Shown here: one piece after another, positions 1-6,966 of the stretch
Position numbering within the stretch: position 1 is the stretch's first letter
Layout of the letters: each line of letters starts with the position of its first letter
NCBI GenBank assembly: GCA_021775655.1
Contig: JAJFHK010000020.1
Location: 1-12,176 of the forward strand
Direction: 5' to 3'
Length of the DNA: 12,176 nucleotides
Source: Filomicrobium sp.
Lineage (GTDB): Bacteria > Pseudomonadota > Alphaproteobacteria > Rhizobiales > Hyphomicrobiaceae
Position numbers and translations under genes: made by a program
Notes under the pieces: generated by a model
What the model was told of the DNA's origin: nothing
Databases searched by the model: none
Seen by the model: the letters and a program-made list of their open reading frames with translations, nothing else

Positions 1-811
1 CGCCTTCGCCGCGAGCCCCCTCGGAAATCAAGACGCCCGCGCCGTAAATTCCGGTCGGGTGGAATTGCACGAATTCCATGTCCTGTAGCGGCAGGCAAGC
101 GCGAAGCACCATTGCGTTGCCATCGCCCGTGCAGGTATGGGCCGACGTGCAGGAGAAGTAGGCACGGCCATAGCCGCCGGTGGCGAGAATGGTCTTCTTT
201 GCACGGAAGCGGTGGATGGTGCCGTCTTCAAGCGACATCGCAATAATGCCACGGCAGGCACCGTCTGAATCCATCATCAGGTCGAGTGCGAAATACTCGA
301 TGAAGAACTCTGCCGAGTGCCGAAGTGACTGGCCGTAAAGCGTATGCAGCATGGCGTGGCCGGTGCGGTCGGCGGCAGCACATGTGCGTTGCGCCGGCGG
401 GCCCTCGCCAAATTCGGTCGTCATACCGCCGAATGGACGCTGGTAGATCTTGCCATCCTCGGTGCGTGAAAATGGAACGCCGTAGTGCTCTAATTCGTAA
501 ACGGCGGCGGGGGCATGGCGGCACAAATACTCAATCGAATCCTGGTCACCGAGCCAATCCGAGCCTTTGACGGTGTCATACATATGCCAGCGCCAATTGT
601 CGGGGCCCATGTTACCGAGCGAGGCTGCAACGCCGCCTTGGGCAGCGACAGTGTGCGAGCGGGTTGGGAAAACCTTCGTCACGCAGGCCGTCTTCAGCCC
701 GGCCTCGGCGCATCCGAGCGTTGCGCGAAGCCCGGCACCGCCTGCACCGACGACGACGACGTCGTAGGTGTGATCGACCATTGTGTAGGCTTTGCCGTTG
801 GTTGCAGCCAT
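1..811 (-). CDS. sdhA: Succinate dehydrogenase flavoprotein subunit SdhA (partial, C-terminus off the left edge)
   Basis: This is the catalytic flavoprotein of respiratory complex II. It oxidises succinate to fumarate at a covalently bound FAD and passes electrons to the SdhB iron-sulfur subunit, on the cytoplasmic face of the inner membrane. Only the first 270 of roughly 600 residues are present. Visible are the Rossmann motif [10 protein letters not shown] (18-27), the SHTVAAQGG motif whose His53 is the usual covalent FAD attachment point, and HPTG (His251) followed by SEGARGEG (263-270), which align with the E. coli substrate-site residues His242, Thr254 and Glu255. The ATG at 811 has AGAGG seven bases upstream; Met11 is a weaker alternative start. 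It follows sdhC and sdhD on the same strand after a 166-nt gap containing hairpins. sdhB is expected just beyond the left edge. Identity is near certain. Confidence 0.97.
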   Translation of the reverse strand, partial: MAATNGKAYTMVDHTYDVVVVGAGGAGLRATLGCAEAGLKTACVTKVFPTRSHTVAAQGGVAASLGNMGPDNWRWHMYDTVKGSDWLGDQDSIEYLCRHAPAAVYELEHYGVPFSRTEDGKIYQRPFGGMTTEFGEGPPAQRTCAAADRTGHAMLHTLYGQSLRHSAEFFIEYFALDLMMDSDGACRGIIAMSLEDGTIHRFRAKKTILATGGYGRAYFSCTSAHTCTGDGNAMVLRACLPLQDMEFVQFHPTGIYGAGVLISEGARGEG

Positions 812-852
812 TCGAATGCCTCTTTTCTTGCTGGCACCTTTGGATACCGATC

Positions 853-897
853 GCTCCACTTCTTTAGTGGTCCACACTTCCAAAAGTCGTGTGGAGC
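853..897. repeat. Overlapping hairpins between sdhD and sdhA, including a dispersed hairpin element
   Basis: The 166-nt spacer between sdhD and sdhA holds several inverted repeats that cannot all form at once. They are CCACT-TCTTT-AGTGG (856-870), TCCACAC (871-877) pairing with GTGTGGA (889-895), and GCTCCAC (853-859), which could instead pair with GTGGAGC (891-897). The 871-895 hairpin has an 11-nt loop and matches a second hairpin at 9390-9414. No T-run follows on either strand, so it does not look like an intrinsic terminator. It may act as a processing or stability element inside the sdhCDA message, or be a small palindromic repeat. Confidence 0.6.
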
Positions 898-977
898 AGC
901 GGCACCCGCGCCCGATCAGTTCTGTGCGCCGCTTTTGGCTACCCCCTAAGTAACAGGGTATGGCACCGGCGCTTCGA

Positions 978-1358
978 TTACGATCCGAAGCTGAGCTTCA
1001 GAATTGCCCAGACGCTCACCGCAGCGACAAGGATGGCGAAAAAGTTGTTGGCCAGCAGGCAGATGATCTTGGCGCCCTCGCCCGTGATGTAGTCCTCAAC
1101 GATAACCTGCATGCCGAGCCGCATGTGGATTGTCGAAGATACGATCAGAAGCATTAGCAGGACCGTATTTATAGGGTTCGCCAGTGCTGTCTTAACCGCC
1201 GCATAATCGGCACCTGCCAGGGAAGCAATCAGCCAGACCAGATACAGGCCGAGGAACAGGTTCGCGACTGCGGTTACGCGCTGCATCCAGAAGTGGTCGG
1301 CCCCTTCCTTGGCAGAGCCTAGACGACGCACGTTCTTAAGCGGGGTTCGCATATTCAT
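978..1358 (-). CDS. sdhD: Succinate dehydrogenase membrane anchor subunit SdhD
   Basis: SdhD is the small hydrophobic subunit of complex II. With SdhC it anchors SdhAB to the membrane, holds haem b and forms the ubiquinone site. The 126 residues contain three membrane segments, at about 28-50, 62-83 and 98-121. The stretch [17 protein letters not shown] (74-90) contains His78, aligned with the E. coli haem ligand His71, and Asp89-Tyr90, which keep the exact spacing of E. coli Asp82-Tyr83 at the quinone site. The ATG at 1358 has GGAGG ten bases upstream; Met3 is a poorer choice. sdhC ends 46 nt upstream on the same strand and sdhA follows, so this is the middle of an sdhCDA(B) operon. Confidence 0.95.
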   Translation of the reverse strand: MNMRTPLKNVRRLGSAKEGADHFWMQRVTAVANLFLGLYLVWLIASLAGADYAAVKTALANPINTVLLMLLIVSSTIHMRLGMQVIVEDYITGEGAKIICLLANNFFAILVAAVSVWAILKLSFGS

Positions 1359-1404
1359 GTGCGGTCAGCCTCCGGCCTTGGTGTGTGTTGAGAAATGCTG
1401 TTTG

Positions 1405-1812
1405 TCATCTTGCCAGATACACCGCGCCCCAGATCAGAATCGTCGCAGTGACGGAAACAACGCCTGTCATCATCGACAGAAAGCGTACACTTTCGATATC
1501 GAGGGCGCGGCCGGTATCCCAGATGAAGTGGCGGATGCCACCCATCATGTGGTGCAACAGCGCCCAGGTGAAGCCGAACAAAATAATCTGACCGAGAAAG
1601 CTGCCGAATATACCGCTGACGAATGCGAAGTAATCTGGCCCAACGGCAGCCGCCGTTAGCCACCAAGCGAGCAGAATTGATCCCAGATAGAGCGCAACCC
1701 CTGTCATGCGATGCAGGATCGACATCACCATGTTGATCAGTGGCCGATAAATCTGGAGGTGCGGCGAGAGGGGCCTGTTGACTGCGCCGCTCGATGATCT
1801 CGCCTCGGGCAT
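1405..1812 (-). CDS. sdhC: Succinate dehydrogenase cytochrome b556 subunit SdhC
   Basis: SdhC is the larger membrane anchor of complex II and the other half of the haem b and ubiquinone pocket. The 135-residue product shows RPLSPHLQIYR (13-23) and SILHRMTG (31-38). Ser31 and Arg35 keep the spacing of E. coli Ser27 and Arg31 at the quinone site. LHHMMGGIRHFIWDTG (86-101) contains His88, aligned with the axial haem ligand His84. Three membrane segments are visible (about 30-54, 68-92, 111-133). The ATG at 1812 is chosen because GGAG lies six bases upstream; an in-frame GTG at 1824 would overlap that ribosome site. This is the first gene of the operon. Its promoter should lie within 1813-1977, where TTGCCG and TAAACA 17 nt apart on the minus strand are a weak candidate. 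Confidence 0.95.
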   Translation of the reverse strand: MPEARSSSGAVNRPLSPHLQIYRPLINMVMSILHRMTGVALYLGSILLAWWLTAAAVGPDYFAFVSGIFGSFLGQIILFGFTWALLHHMMGGIRHFIWDTGRALDIESVRFLSMMTGVVSVTATILIWGAVYLAR

Positions 1813-1920
1813 TCGCTTCTCCACAATCGAAAGGGGTGCGGGATATGGTCTGAGGGATGTTTAGCGCGCTTGTTGCATTGCGGCAATTCACCAAACGGTA
1901 TAGCCGCATGGCGCTTTTGG

Positions 1921-1948
1921 CCTAGGGAATCCGTTGGACAGACCTAGG
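1921..1948. promoter_or_regulatory. Paired CCTAGG palindromes upstream of sdhC
   Basis: Two identical six-base palindromes CCTAGG sit at 1921-1926 and 1943-1948. Their start points are 22 bp apart, about two helical turns. They lie about 110 bp upstream of sdhC, between it and the stop of the preceding oxidoreductase gene. CTAG-containing words tend to be rare in GC-rich proteobacteria, so the pair could be a regulator site for the sdh operon. No known regulator is recognised and the assignment is speculative. Confidence 0.25.
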
Positions 1949-1977
1949 AGACTTGGTGGAATCGTTCAGAATGCTGA

Positions 1978-2955
1978 TCAATCAAGGGCTTGTGTAATTG
2001 CACGACCAAGGCTGAATCCGCTCTCGAAAGCGTGCTCAGCGAGACGGCCCAGGCACCAATCGCCGGCGACGCCGACGAGATCGTCTGTTGAGAATACGAA
2101 GCTTTCACCCAGCGAGCTTTCGACCAGACCATGTTTCCAAAGATGTGCGGTCATCTGGCTGGGACGAACCGGTGGCAGGCCGAATATATGGCTGACTTCG
2201 CCCCACATTTCCTCAGCAACCACCTCCGGGTCGGCGTCTTCAGTCTCACGGCTCCAGGACGGAGCTGCATGCACGACGACTGTTTCTCCGCGTGTGCTGC
2301 GCCCTGGCTTCGTATTATTGCGCGCAATCCAGCGGATGACTTCGGACATATCCGAATAGACATCTTGGTCAGGCAGTATGCGCTCGTCGAGGCGCACCAT
2401 CAGAGCCCAGCATGGTGACATGCGGGCCCTTGAAAGGTGGTCAGACATCTCTTCGAGTGGACCCAGAAGTAGCTGCGCTCTTGGTGCTGGAACGCAAATG
2501 GCAACGGCAGCAAATGGCCCAACAGTTGACTGGTCCTCGAACCAGATGTGCCAGCCTTTATGATCCCTGGAAATCGTGTGCACTGCTTGGCCGGTGTGAA
2601 TTCTCACGCTTTCAGCTAGCGGGCGGACGATTGACGACATACCTGGAACGCCGACGTGCCAGTTGGGAACCGTTGCGGCCTCCTTGCCATCTCCGCTTTT
2701 CACCTGTGGGGTCCATGGGGCCACGTAGCCGGACGCCGTCAGTTCCTGGATGAAGTCGCGAAAACGGGTTGAGCGTCCGCTCAAGTATTGAGCGCCGTGA
2801 TCATAGGGGACCAGTCCAATGCGCATTGTCGCCATGCGCCCGCCGATAATGCGGTCAGCCTCAAAGACTTCGACGTAGTGACCGGCACGCCGCATCACGC
2901 GAGCGCAAGAAAGCCCTGCAAGACCCGCACCTATGACCGCTGTTCGGCTTGTCAC
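1978..2955 (-). CDS. Renalase-like NAD(P)/FAD-dependent oxidoreductase
   Basis: The product resembles the FAD-binding amine-oxidase/renalase-like group often annotated only as NAD(P)-binding protein or FAD-dependent oxidoreductase; the substrate is unknown. From the GTG at 2955 the 325-residue protein starts with the dinucleotide motif AVIGAGLAGLSCAR, followed about 30 residues later by the acidic end of the fold (VEVFEAD) and then IGGRMAT, which contacts FAD in this family. A second FAD motif near the C-terminus, VGVAGDWCLG, is typical. The GTG is preferred because it places the Rossmann motif directly at the N-terminus and has AGGTTGAG upstream; in-frame starts at 2985 and 3012 would add 10 or 19 basic residues. 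It is a single gene transcribed toward sdhC, with 165 nt between its stop and the sdhC start. No signal peptide is seen, so a cytoplasmic location is likely. Confidence 0.85.
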   Translation of the reverse strand: MTSRTAVIGAGLAGLSCARVMRRAGHYVEVFEADRIIGGRMATMRIGLVPYDHGAQYLSGRSTRFRDFIQELTASGYVAPWTPQVKSGDGKEAATVPNWHVGVPGMSSIVRPLAESVRIHTGQAVHTISRDHKGWHIWFEDQSTVGPFAAVAICVPAPRAQLLLGPLEEMSDHLSRARMSPCWALMVRLDERILPDQDVYSDMSEVIRWIARNNTKPGRSTRGETVVVHAAPSWSRETEDADPEVVAEEMWGEVSHIFGLPPVRPSQMTAHLWKHGLVESSLGESFVFSTDDLVGVAGDWCLGRLAEHAFESGFSLGRAITQALD

Positions 2956-3080
2956 GTATCTCAACCTTTCACGAAACCGCCCCATCTGGCGGCTGCGTTC
3001 TACGGCATGCAATTCTTCATAGCTTATGGGCGATGATCGATGGCATCGCTCAACTTAGACCGGGAATTCAGACTTGCGCA

Positions 3081-3123
3081 GGTGCGCGGCTCCCCACGGC
3101 GCGGCACCAGTGTCATAAGACAC
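3081..3123. repeat. Two small adjacent inverted repeats in an intergenic region
   Basis: In the 291-nt gap between the oxidoreductase start and the mesaconyl-CoA hydratase stop there are two neighbouring inverted repeats. GGTGC (3081-3085) pairs with GCACC (3104-3108) around GC-rich sequence that also contains a direct repeat GCGCGGC. GTGTC (3110-3114) pairs with GACAC (3119-3123) around ATAA. Neither is followed by a T-run on the minus strand, so a terminator is not supported. They may lie in the leader of the oxidoreductase gene. The rest of the gap is AT-richer and shows nothing else recognisable. Confidence 0.35.
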
Positions 3124-3246
3124 AGTGGAAGATTATGATTAATATTCGAAGAAATTACACTGTTCTTGCTGAGCATCTAAACAAATCTTAATGCAATGTA
3201 TTGTGCGCAATGGATGTCGATGCTGAACGAAAACGGCTATTAATTC

Positions 3247-4305
3247 TTAGCGTAGCGCGGCAAGCCATACGTCCAGATCCAAGATAACGGATTCGTGATA
3301 CTTGCCGTTGGCGTCCTTGAAAGGAAATTTTGAGCATTCGTGATTTTTGACGGCAATCTGGCGCACGCGTAGTGCGCCAATATCGCTTCGATCCGGAATC
3401 TCGGCGCGCTCGAGAACTTCCGACCACGCATAGACGGTGTCGCCGGCAAATAATGGCGCAACATGGCGGCCGCCGTTAATGGCTGCGATGTGAAATGCAT
3501 TGTTAAGGCCATTGAAAGACAGCGCCCGGGCCAGCGAAATGATGACGCCGCCGTAGATTATTCTACGCCCGAACCGGCCATCTGCCTCGGTGTGTTGATT
3601 GAAGTGGACCTTGGCTGTGTTCTGATAGAGCCGTGTCGCGATTTGATGTTCTGCTTCCTCGACCGTCATACCGTCGACGTGGTCGATTTTTTCGCCAGCC
3701 TCGTAGTCGCCCCAGCGATGCGGACTGCCGGCCAGTTCGAAGTCGTAGTTCGAAGTATCGATTTGGGGTACAGCCTTGCCAAGTTGGCTGGGGTCTACGC
3801 GATCCGGCAACTCAGGAACAACGGCGTCTGGCGCAGCCGAATCTAGATCGCGTTTACGAACCATTACCCAGCGCGTGTACTCCAAAACCTTTTCACCCGT
3901 CTCATCACATCCAGTCGAGCGGACGTAAACGGTGCCAGTCTTGCCGTTGGAGTTTTCCTTAAGTCCGATCACTTCGGACACGGTCGACAGCGTCGCACCA
4001 GGGTAGACCGGTTTCAGGAAACGGCCGTCTGCATAGCCGAGATTGGCGATCGCGTTCAGTGAAATATCGGGAACAGTTTTGCCGAAGACTGTATGGAAAA
4101 CGAGCATATCGTCGAGCGGATTTTCGGGATAACCTAATGCGCGGGCAAACGCATCCGATGATTGGATGGCAAAGCGCGGACCATAGAGCCCCATATAAAG
4201 GGCTGCATCCCCCCGTGTGAGTGTACGAGGCGTCGCATGGCGAATAACCTGGCCCATCGTAAAGTCTTCGAAAAAGTTGCCAGGATTGGTCTTTGTGACC
4301 GCCAT
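3247..4305 (-). CDS. mch: Mesaconyl-CoA hydratase (MaoC-like, double hotdog), ethylmalonyl-CoA pathway
   Basis: This is a 352-residue MaoC-family enzyme of the mesaconyl-CoA hydratase (beta-methylmalyl-CoA dehydratase) type, interconverting mesaconyl-CoA and methylmalyl-CoA in the cytoplasm. The length fits the family, which has two hotdog domains. The N-terminal one begins FFEDFTMGQ (11-19) and includes DDMLVFHTVFGKTVPDIS (65-82). The C-terminal one has the characteristic QNTAKVHFNQH (228-238) and RIIYGGVIISLARALS (248-263). The ATG at 4305 has a strong AAGGAG five bases upstream. The CitE-like gene lies 131 nt upstream on the same strand, the enzyme expected to act on its product or on a downstream intermediate. 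That pairing supports an ethylmalonyl-CoA pathway role over a general MaoC hydratase. The other pathway genes are not in the window. Confidence 0.88.
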   Translation of the reverse strand: MAVTKTNPGNFFEDFTMGQVIRHATPRTLTRGDAALYMGLYGPRFAIQSSDAFARALGYPENPLDDMLVFHTVFGKTVPDISLNAIANLGYADGRFLKPVYPGATLSTVSEVIGLKENSNGKTGTVYVRSTGCDETGEKVLEYTRWVMVRKRDLDSAAPDAVVPELPDRVDPSQLGKAVPQIDTSNYDFELAGSPHRWGDYEAGEKIDHVDGMTVEEAEHQIATRLYQNTAKVHFNQHTEADGRFGRRIIYGGVIISLARALSFNGLNNAFHIAAINGGRHVAPLFAGDTVYAWSEVLERAEIPDRSDIGALRVRQIAVKNHECSKFPFKDANGKYHESVILDLDVWLAALR

Positions 4306-4436
4306 GGTCGCTCCTTAGTTTATCCGGCCAACCCTGTGCTAGCACTCGTTGGCGTGAGATTTTTCAACTTAGCTCGGCATTTCTAGAAGCTGCGCGGCTG
4401 TAGCCATTACAGGCAACACGTACCATCGAGAGCTGA

Positions 4437-5318
4437 TCAGCTGCTCAATTCTGCAATAGCTTCGGCAATGGCGACTGTTCGCTGGGACATCACTGCGTGC
4501 AGGCGTTCGACCATCTTGCCTTCAAGCGTGATGACGCCCTTAGCGGAATTCTCGGCCTTGGCAAACTCGGCGATGATCTTGCGTGACCAAGCGACTTCCT
4601 TGTCCGACGGCGAAAAAATCTCGTTGGCGATGGCGACCTGACCGGGGTGGATCAGCGTCTTGCCATCCATGCCCAGCGTCCGACCGTGCTCAGACTCACG
4701 TCGGAACCCATCTTCATCGCGGAAATCGTTGTAGACGCCGTCAAGTACATCGAGACCGTAGGCTCGGGCGGCAACAATCGACATCGATAACCAAGGGACA
4801 ACGGCGAACCGATCCTGGTAAGCGCGGGCGTGTGATTCTTTGATGAGGTCGTTAGTGCCCATTACGAGGCACGTCAGGCGATGCTCGCGCTCGATACCGG
4901 CCATGGCGATCTCGCGGACGTTGAGGATCGACATGGGTGTTTCCATCATCGCCCACAGCATCGTCTTGTCTGGAGCGTCATAAGCCGTGACGACTTTGGC
5001 GGCCGAGATGATATCGCCCGGGCGACCGACCTTTGGTACCAGAATGGCATCGGGACCTGCTTCGGAAGCCGCCTTAAGGTCGTCGGCGCCCCACGGAGAC
5101 TCCAAGGCATTGACGCGGATGATGAGTTCGCGTTTGCCATATCCGCCGTTGCGCACAGCCGCACAGACCTTCTCGCGAGCCTCGACTTTAGCGTCAGGCG
5201 CGACCGCATCCTCGAGGTCCAAGATCAGCGCATCGGCAGGTATCGACTTGGCTTTTTCCAGGGCCCTGTCATTCGAACCGGGCATGTAGAGAACACTACG
5301 GCGCGGGCGGACGAGCAT
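4437..5318 (-). CDS. CitE/HpcH-family CoA-ester lyase, probably (3S)-malyl-CoA thioesterase-like (Mcl2) or malyl/methylmalyl-CoA lyase
   Basis: This is a TIM-barrel enzyme of the CitE-like superfamily, 293 residues. Visible are PRRSVLYMPGSN (5-16), the LDLEDAVAP loop (33-41), RVN with Arg69, METP with Glu126, GTND with Asp157, and IHPGQV (223-228). Arg69, Glu126 and Asp157 correspond to the CoA-ester and Mg2+ binding positions of the family. Known members cleave malyl-CoA or methylmalyl-CoA to glyoxylate plus acetyl- or propionyl-CoA, or hydrolyse malyl-CoA to malate. The short length and the N-terminal sequence resemble the thioesterase-like branch more than the longer Mcl1 lyases, but sequence alone does not settle the reaction. 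The ATG at 5318 has AAGGA eight bases upstream. mch follows on the same strand, probably co-transcribed. pdxY is divergent on the other side. Confidence 0.85.
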   Translation of the reverse strand: MLVRPRRSVLYMPGSNDRALEKAKSIPADALILDLEDAVAPDAKVEAREKVCAAVRNGGYGKRELIIRVNALESPWGADDLKAASEAGPDAILVPKVGRPGDIISAAKVVTAYDAPDKTMLWAMMETPMSILNVREIAMAGIEREHRLTCLVMGTNDLIKESHARAYQDRFAVVPWLSMSIVAARAYGLDVLDGVYNDFRDEDGFRRESEHGRTLGMDGKTLIHPGQVAIANEIFSPSDKEVAWSRKIIAEFAKAENSAKGVITLEGKMVERLHAVMSQRTVAIAEAIAELSS

Positions 5319-5566
5319 ACGATTTATCCTTCTTGGTCTTAGGCTCTTGCGGTTTGAAAGTACTAAATGTTGCGGCGCGACATTAATCGAGCGCTCAAGA
5401 AACGCAAACCGACTAATGGCTAGACGCTCGTTCTATCGGCCTGCCGTTGATTAAGGCTGTTTTGCGAGCGACTAGGTTAGGGGTTGGCGAACCTTCCTGT
5501 TTGCGCGAAGTTTAGCTGGTGCGAGTCCGTTTCCCGCGTATTTCTGCACTCAAAAGGCCCGCGCCC
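5319..5566. other. Divergent intergenic region between the CitE-like gene and pdxY
   Basis: This 248-nt stretch must hold the promoters of two genes that read away from each other. I see an inverted repeat CGGTTTG (5350-5356) and CAAACCG (5405-5411) on the CitE-like side, and a small GGTT-GGCG-AACC hairpin at 5482-5493 on the pdxY side. No convincing -35/-10 pair or known operator is visible, and no small gene is supported here. Confidence 0.3.
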
Positions 5567-6379
5567 ATGGCCCGAGTTCTTGCGGTTTCGTCCCATGTCG
5601 CCCACGGCCACGTCGGTCTCAACGCCGTTGTCCCGGCTCTGCAAGCGATGGGGCACGACGTCATGGCGGTACCGACGGTCGTCCTCTCGAACCATTACGG
5701 CTATGCCGAAGTCGGCGGCTTCGAGGTGGCTCCACAGAAGATGACCGAAATTTTCAGAGGGCTACGGGCCAATGGCCACCTCAATGACGTTGATGCGGTC
5801 ATCACTGGTTATTTGCCTACCCCGGAACATGTTGAAGCGATTGCCGACGAACTTGCGCGGCTTGGCGAAGCTTCACCGAATGTCCTCTACCTTTGCGATC
5901 CGGTCCTAGGCGATGATCCAGGCGGTCTTTATGTCAAACCTGAGTTGGCTGCTTCCGTCCGCGACAAGCTCGTTCCTCTTGCCGACGTCATCACGCCGAA
6001 CCGCTTCGAACTTGCCTGGCTAACGGGGGCCGACGTCGGAACGGCTGCCGAGGCCAGTGGTGCTGCAAGGCTGCTTGGCGACGACGTGAGCGTGGCCACG
6101 ACGTCGGTCCCTGCAGGCGACGGATTGCTTGAAATCGTATTGGCAGGCTGGCGCGAGGAAGATGTCATCGCGGTTCACGAACGTAATGGCGTTCCACATG
6201 GCATCGGGGACCTGTTTGCGGCTCTCTATCTGGGATTTCTGCTGGAAGGCTACAATGAATCCGATGCGCTTGCGAAGGCTACCGGAGTCGTCGAGGAGGT
6301 CGTCGAGGCAAGCCTTAACCGTGACGAACTACAGCTTGCCGGGCTTTTGCCGGATGTCATCAGAAGCGGCGATGGCTGA
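5567..6379 (+). CDS. pdxY: Pyridoxal kinase PdxY
   Basis: The product is a ribokinase-fold pyridoxal kinase, phosphorylating pyridoxal with ATP in the vitamin B6 salvage pathway in the cytoplasm. The 270-residue protein shows the PdxY/PdxK opening VLAVSSHVAHGHVGLNA (4-20), PTVVLSNHYGY (36-46), CDPVLGD (110-116), ITPNRFELAWLTG (142-154) and the C-terminal GIGDLFAALYLG (212-223), whose Asp215 is the expected catalytic base. The ATG at 5567 is chosen because it gives the family's N-terminus and has AAAAGG nine bases upstream; an in-frame GTG at 5519 would add 16 residues with no ribosome site. Neighbours are a divergent CitE-like gene and a convergent small secreted protein 52 nt downstream, so it appears monocistronic. 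No terminator is evident. Confidence 0.95.
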   Translation: MARVLAVSSHVAHGHVGLNAVVPALQAMGHDVMAVPTVVLSNHYGYAEVGGFEVAPQKMTEIFRGLRANGHLNDVDAVITGYLPTPEHVEAIADELARLGEASPNVLYLCDPVLGDDPGGLYVKPELAASVRDKLVPLADVITPNRFELAWLTGADVGTAAEASGAARLLGDDVSVATTSVPAGDGLLEIVLAGWREEDVIAVHERNGVPHGIGDLFAALYLGFLLEGYNESDALAKATGVVEEVVEASLNRDELQLAGLLPDVIRSGDG

Positions 6380-6431
6380 GACTGGAGTTGCAGGATACTG
6401 CTAGGCTGCCGTGTCCATCAGCGGCTACAGA

Positions 6432-6806
6432 TCACTGACCGGCGTGGGCCGTCCCCGTCATACCGTCATTGCTGCGCCAGTGCAGCGTTTCGTCACCGCG
6501 ATGAACCGTGAAACATTGCTCCTTTCCCGAATTCCAAGTCTTCCAGCCTTGGCAGAATTGGTCCCCGCTTATGTGCCAAGTTCCTTTGTCCTCATAGATC
6601 CCAGAGAAAAGCGCCATGACGGCCGAGCGGGCGACCATCGTGCCATTAGGCGAATATTCGATGGGTAGAGATCCGAATGGGGCCGTCAGGTGGATTGTTT
6701 GGCCTGACAGCAATTTGTTCAACTCCGCTCCGGTGAGTTGTTGAGCAGAGGCGGTCTGAGTGAAGCCGACCAGCAACGCCGCCCCTGATAGAACTGATGA
6801 CCGCAA
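6432..6806 (-). CDS. Small secreted protein of unknown function (DUF995-like)
   Basis: A 124-residue protein with a probable Sec signal peptide: hydrophobic residues 5-17 followed by TASA, with predicted cleavage before QQL (after residue 21). The mature part of about 103 residues opens LTGAELNKLLSGQTI. It later shows GTWHISGDQFCQGW with Cys85, and CFTVHRG with Cys98, a likely disulfide pair. The arrangement resembles small periplasmic alphaproteobacterial proteins annotated as DUF995, a family I name only tentatively; no activity is known to me. The start is TTG at 6806: an in-frame TGA lies two codons upstream and AGGGGG precedes it at normal spacing, so no longer start is possible. It is divergent from the carbonic anhydrase and converges on pdxY. 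Confidence 0.75.
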   Translation of the reverse strand: MRSSVLSGAALLVGFTQTASAQQLTGAELNKLLSGQTIHLTAPFGSLPIEYSPNGTMVARSAVMALFSGIYEDKGTWHISGDQFCQGWKTWNSGKEQCFTVHRGDETLHWRSNDGMTGTAHAGQ

Positions 6807-6852
6807 TATTCACCCCCTTCTTTGCTTTAGTTTGGAGTATTCACTACGGGCA

Positions 6853-6920
6853 GTTGGTCGTGTTGGACCAACAGACTGCAGTGGTCAAAGATGCGCACTT
6901 CTCGCGGAATACGATTGGTC
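6853..6920. promoter_or_regulatory. TTGGTC/GACCAA repeats upstream of the carbonic anhydrase gene
   Basis: The 160-nt divergent gap between the small secreted protein and carbonic anhydrase contains GTTGGTC (6853-6859) and GACCAAC (6866-6872), a perfect 7-bp inverted repeat with a 6-nt loop. Inside it is a near-perfect palindrome TGTTGG-A-CCAACA (6861-6873). A further TTGGTC lies at 6915-6920. This looks like an operator for a dimeric regulator controlling one or both divergent genes. TAATAT at 6934-6939 could be the -10 element of the carbonic anhydrase promoter, but no good -35 is seen. Confidence 0.4.
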
Positions 6921-6966
6921 TTATGAACTCTGGTAATATCGCTCACGAGTTGAAGGATCCCGCGCT

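Noticed and set aside
2956..3012. Longer start for the FAD-dependent oxidoreductase
   Set aside because: It would put a basic, non-conserved stretch before the Rossmann motif. The GTG at 2955 places the motif at the N-terminus, although the longer forms cannot be fully excluded.
978..3012. Long open frames antisense to sdh genes and to other genes throughout
   Set aside because: They are high-GC shadow frames with biased composition, lack family motifs, and overlap well-identified genes.
4336..4345. Perfect 10-bp palindrome GTGCTAGCAC upstream of mch
   Set aside because: It is a single short palindrome with no second site or known motif; about what chance allows in 12 kb.
5418..5427. GGCTAGACGC shared with 9414-9423
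   Set aside because: An isolated 10-mer repeat is expected many times by chance in a window of this size, and the flanks do not extend well.
5519..5566. GTG start for pdxY at 5519
   Set aside because: There is no ribosome site, and the added residues precede the conserved N-terminus of the family. The ATG at 5567 fits better.
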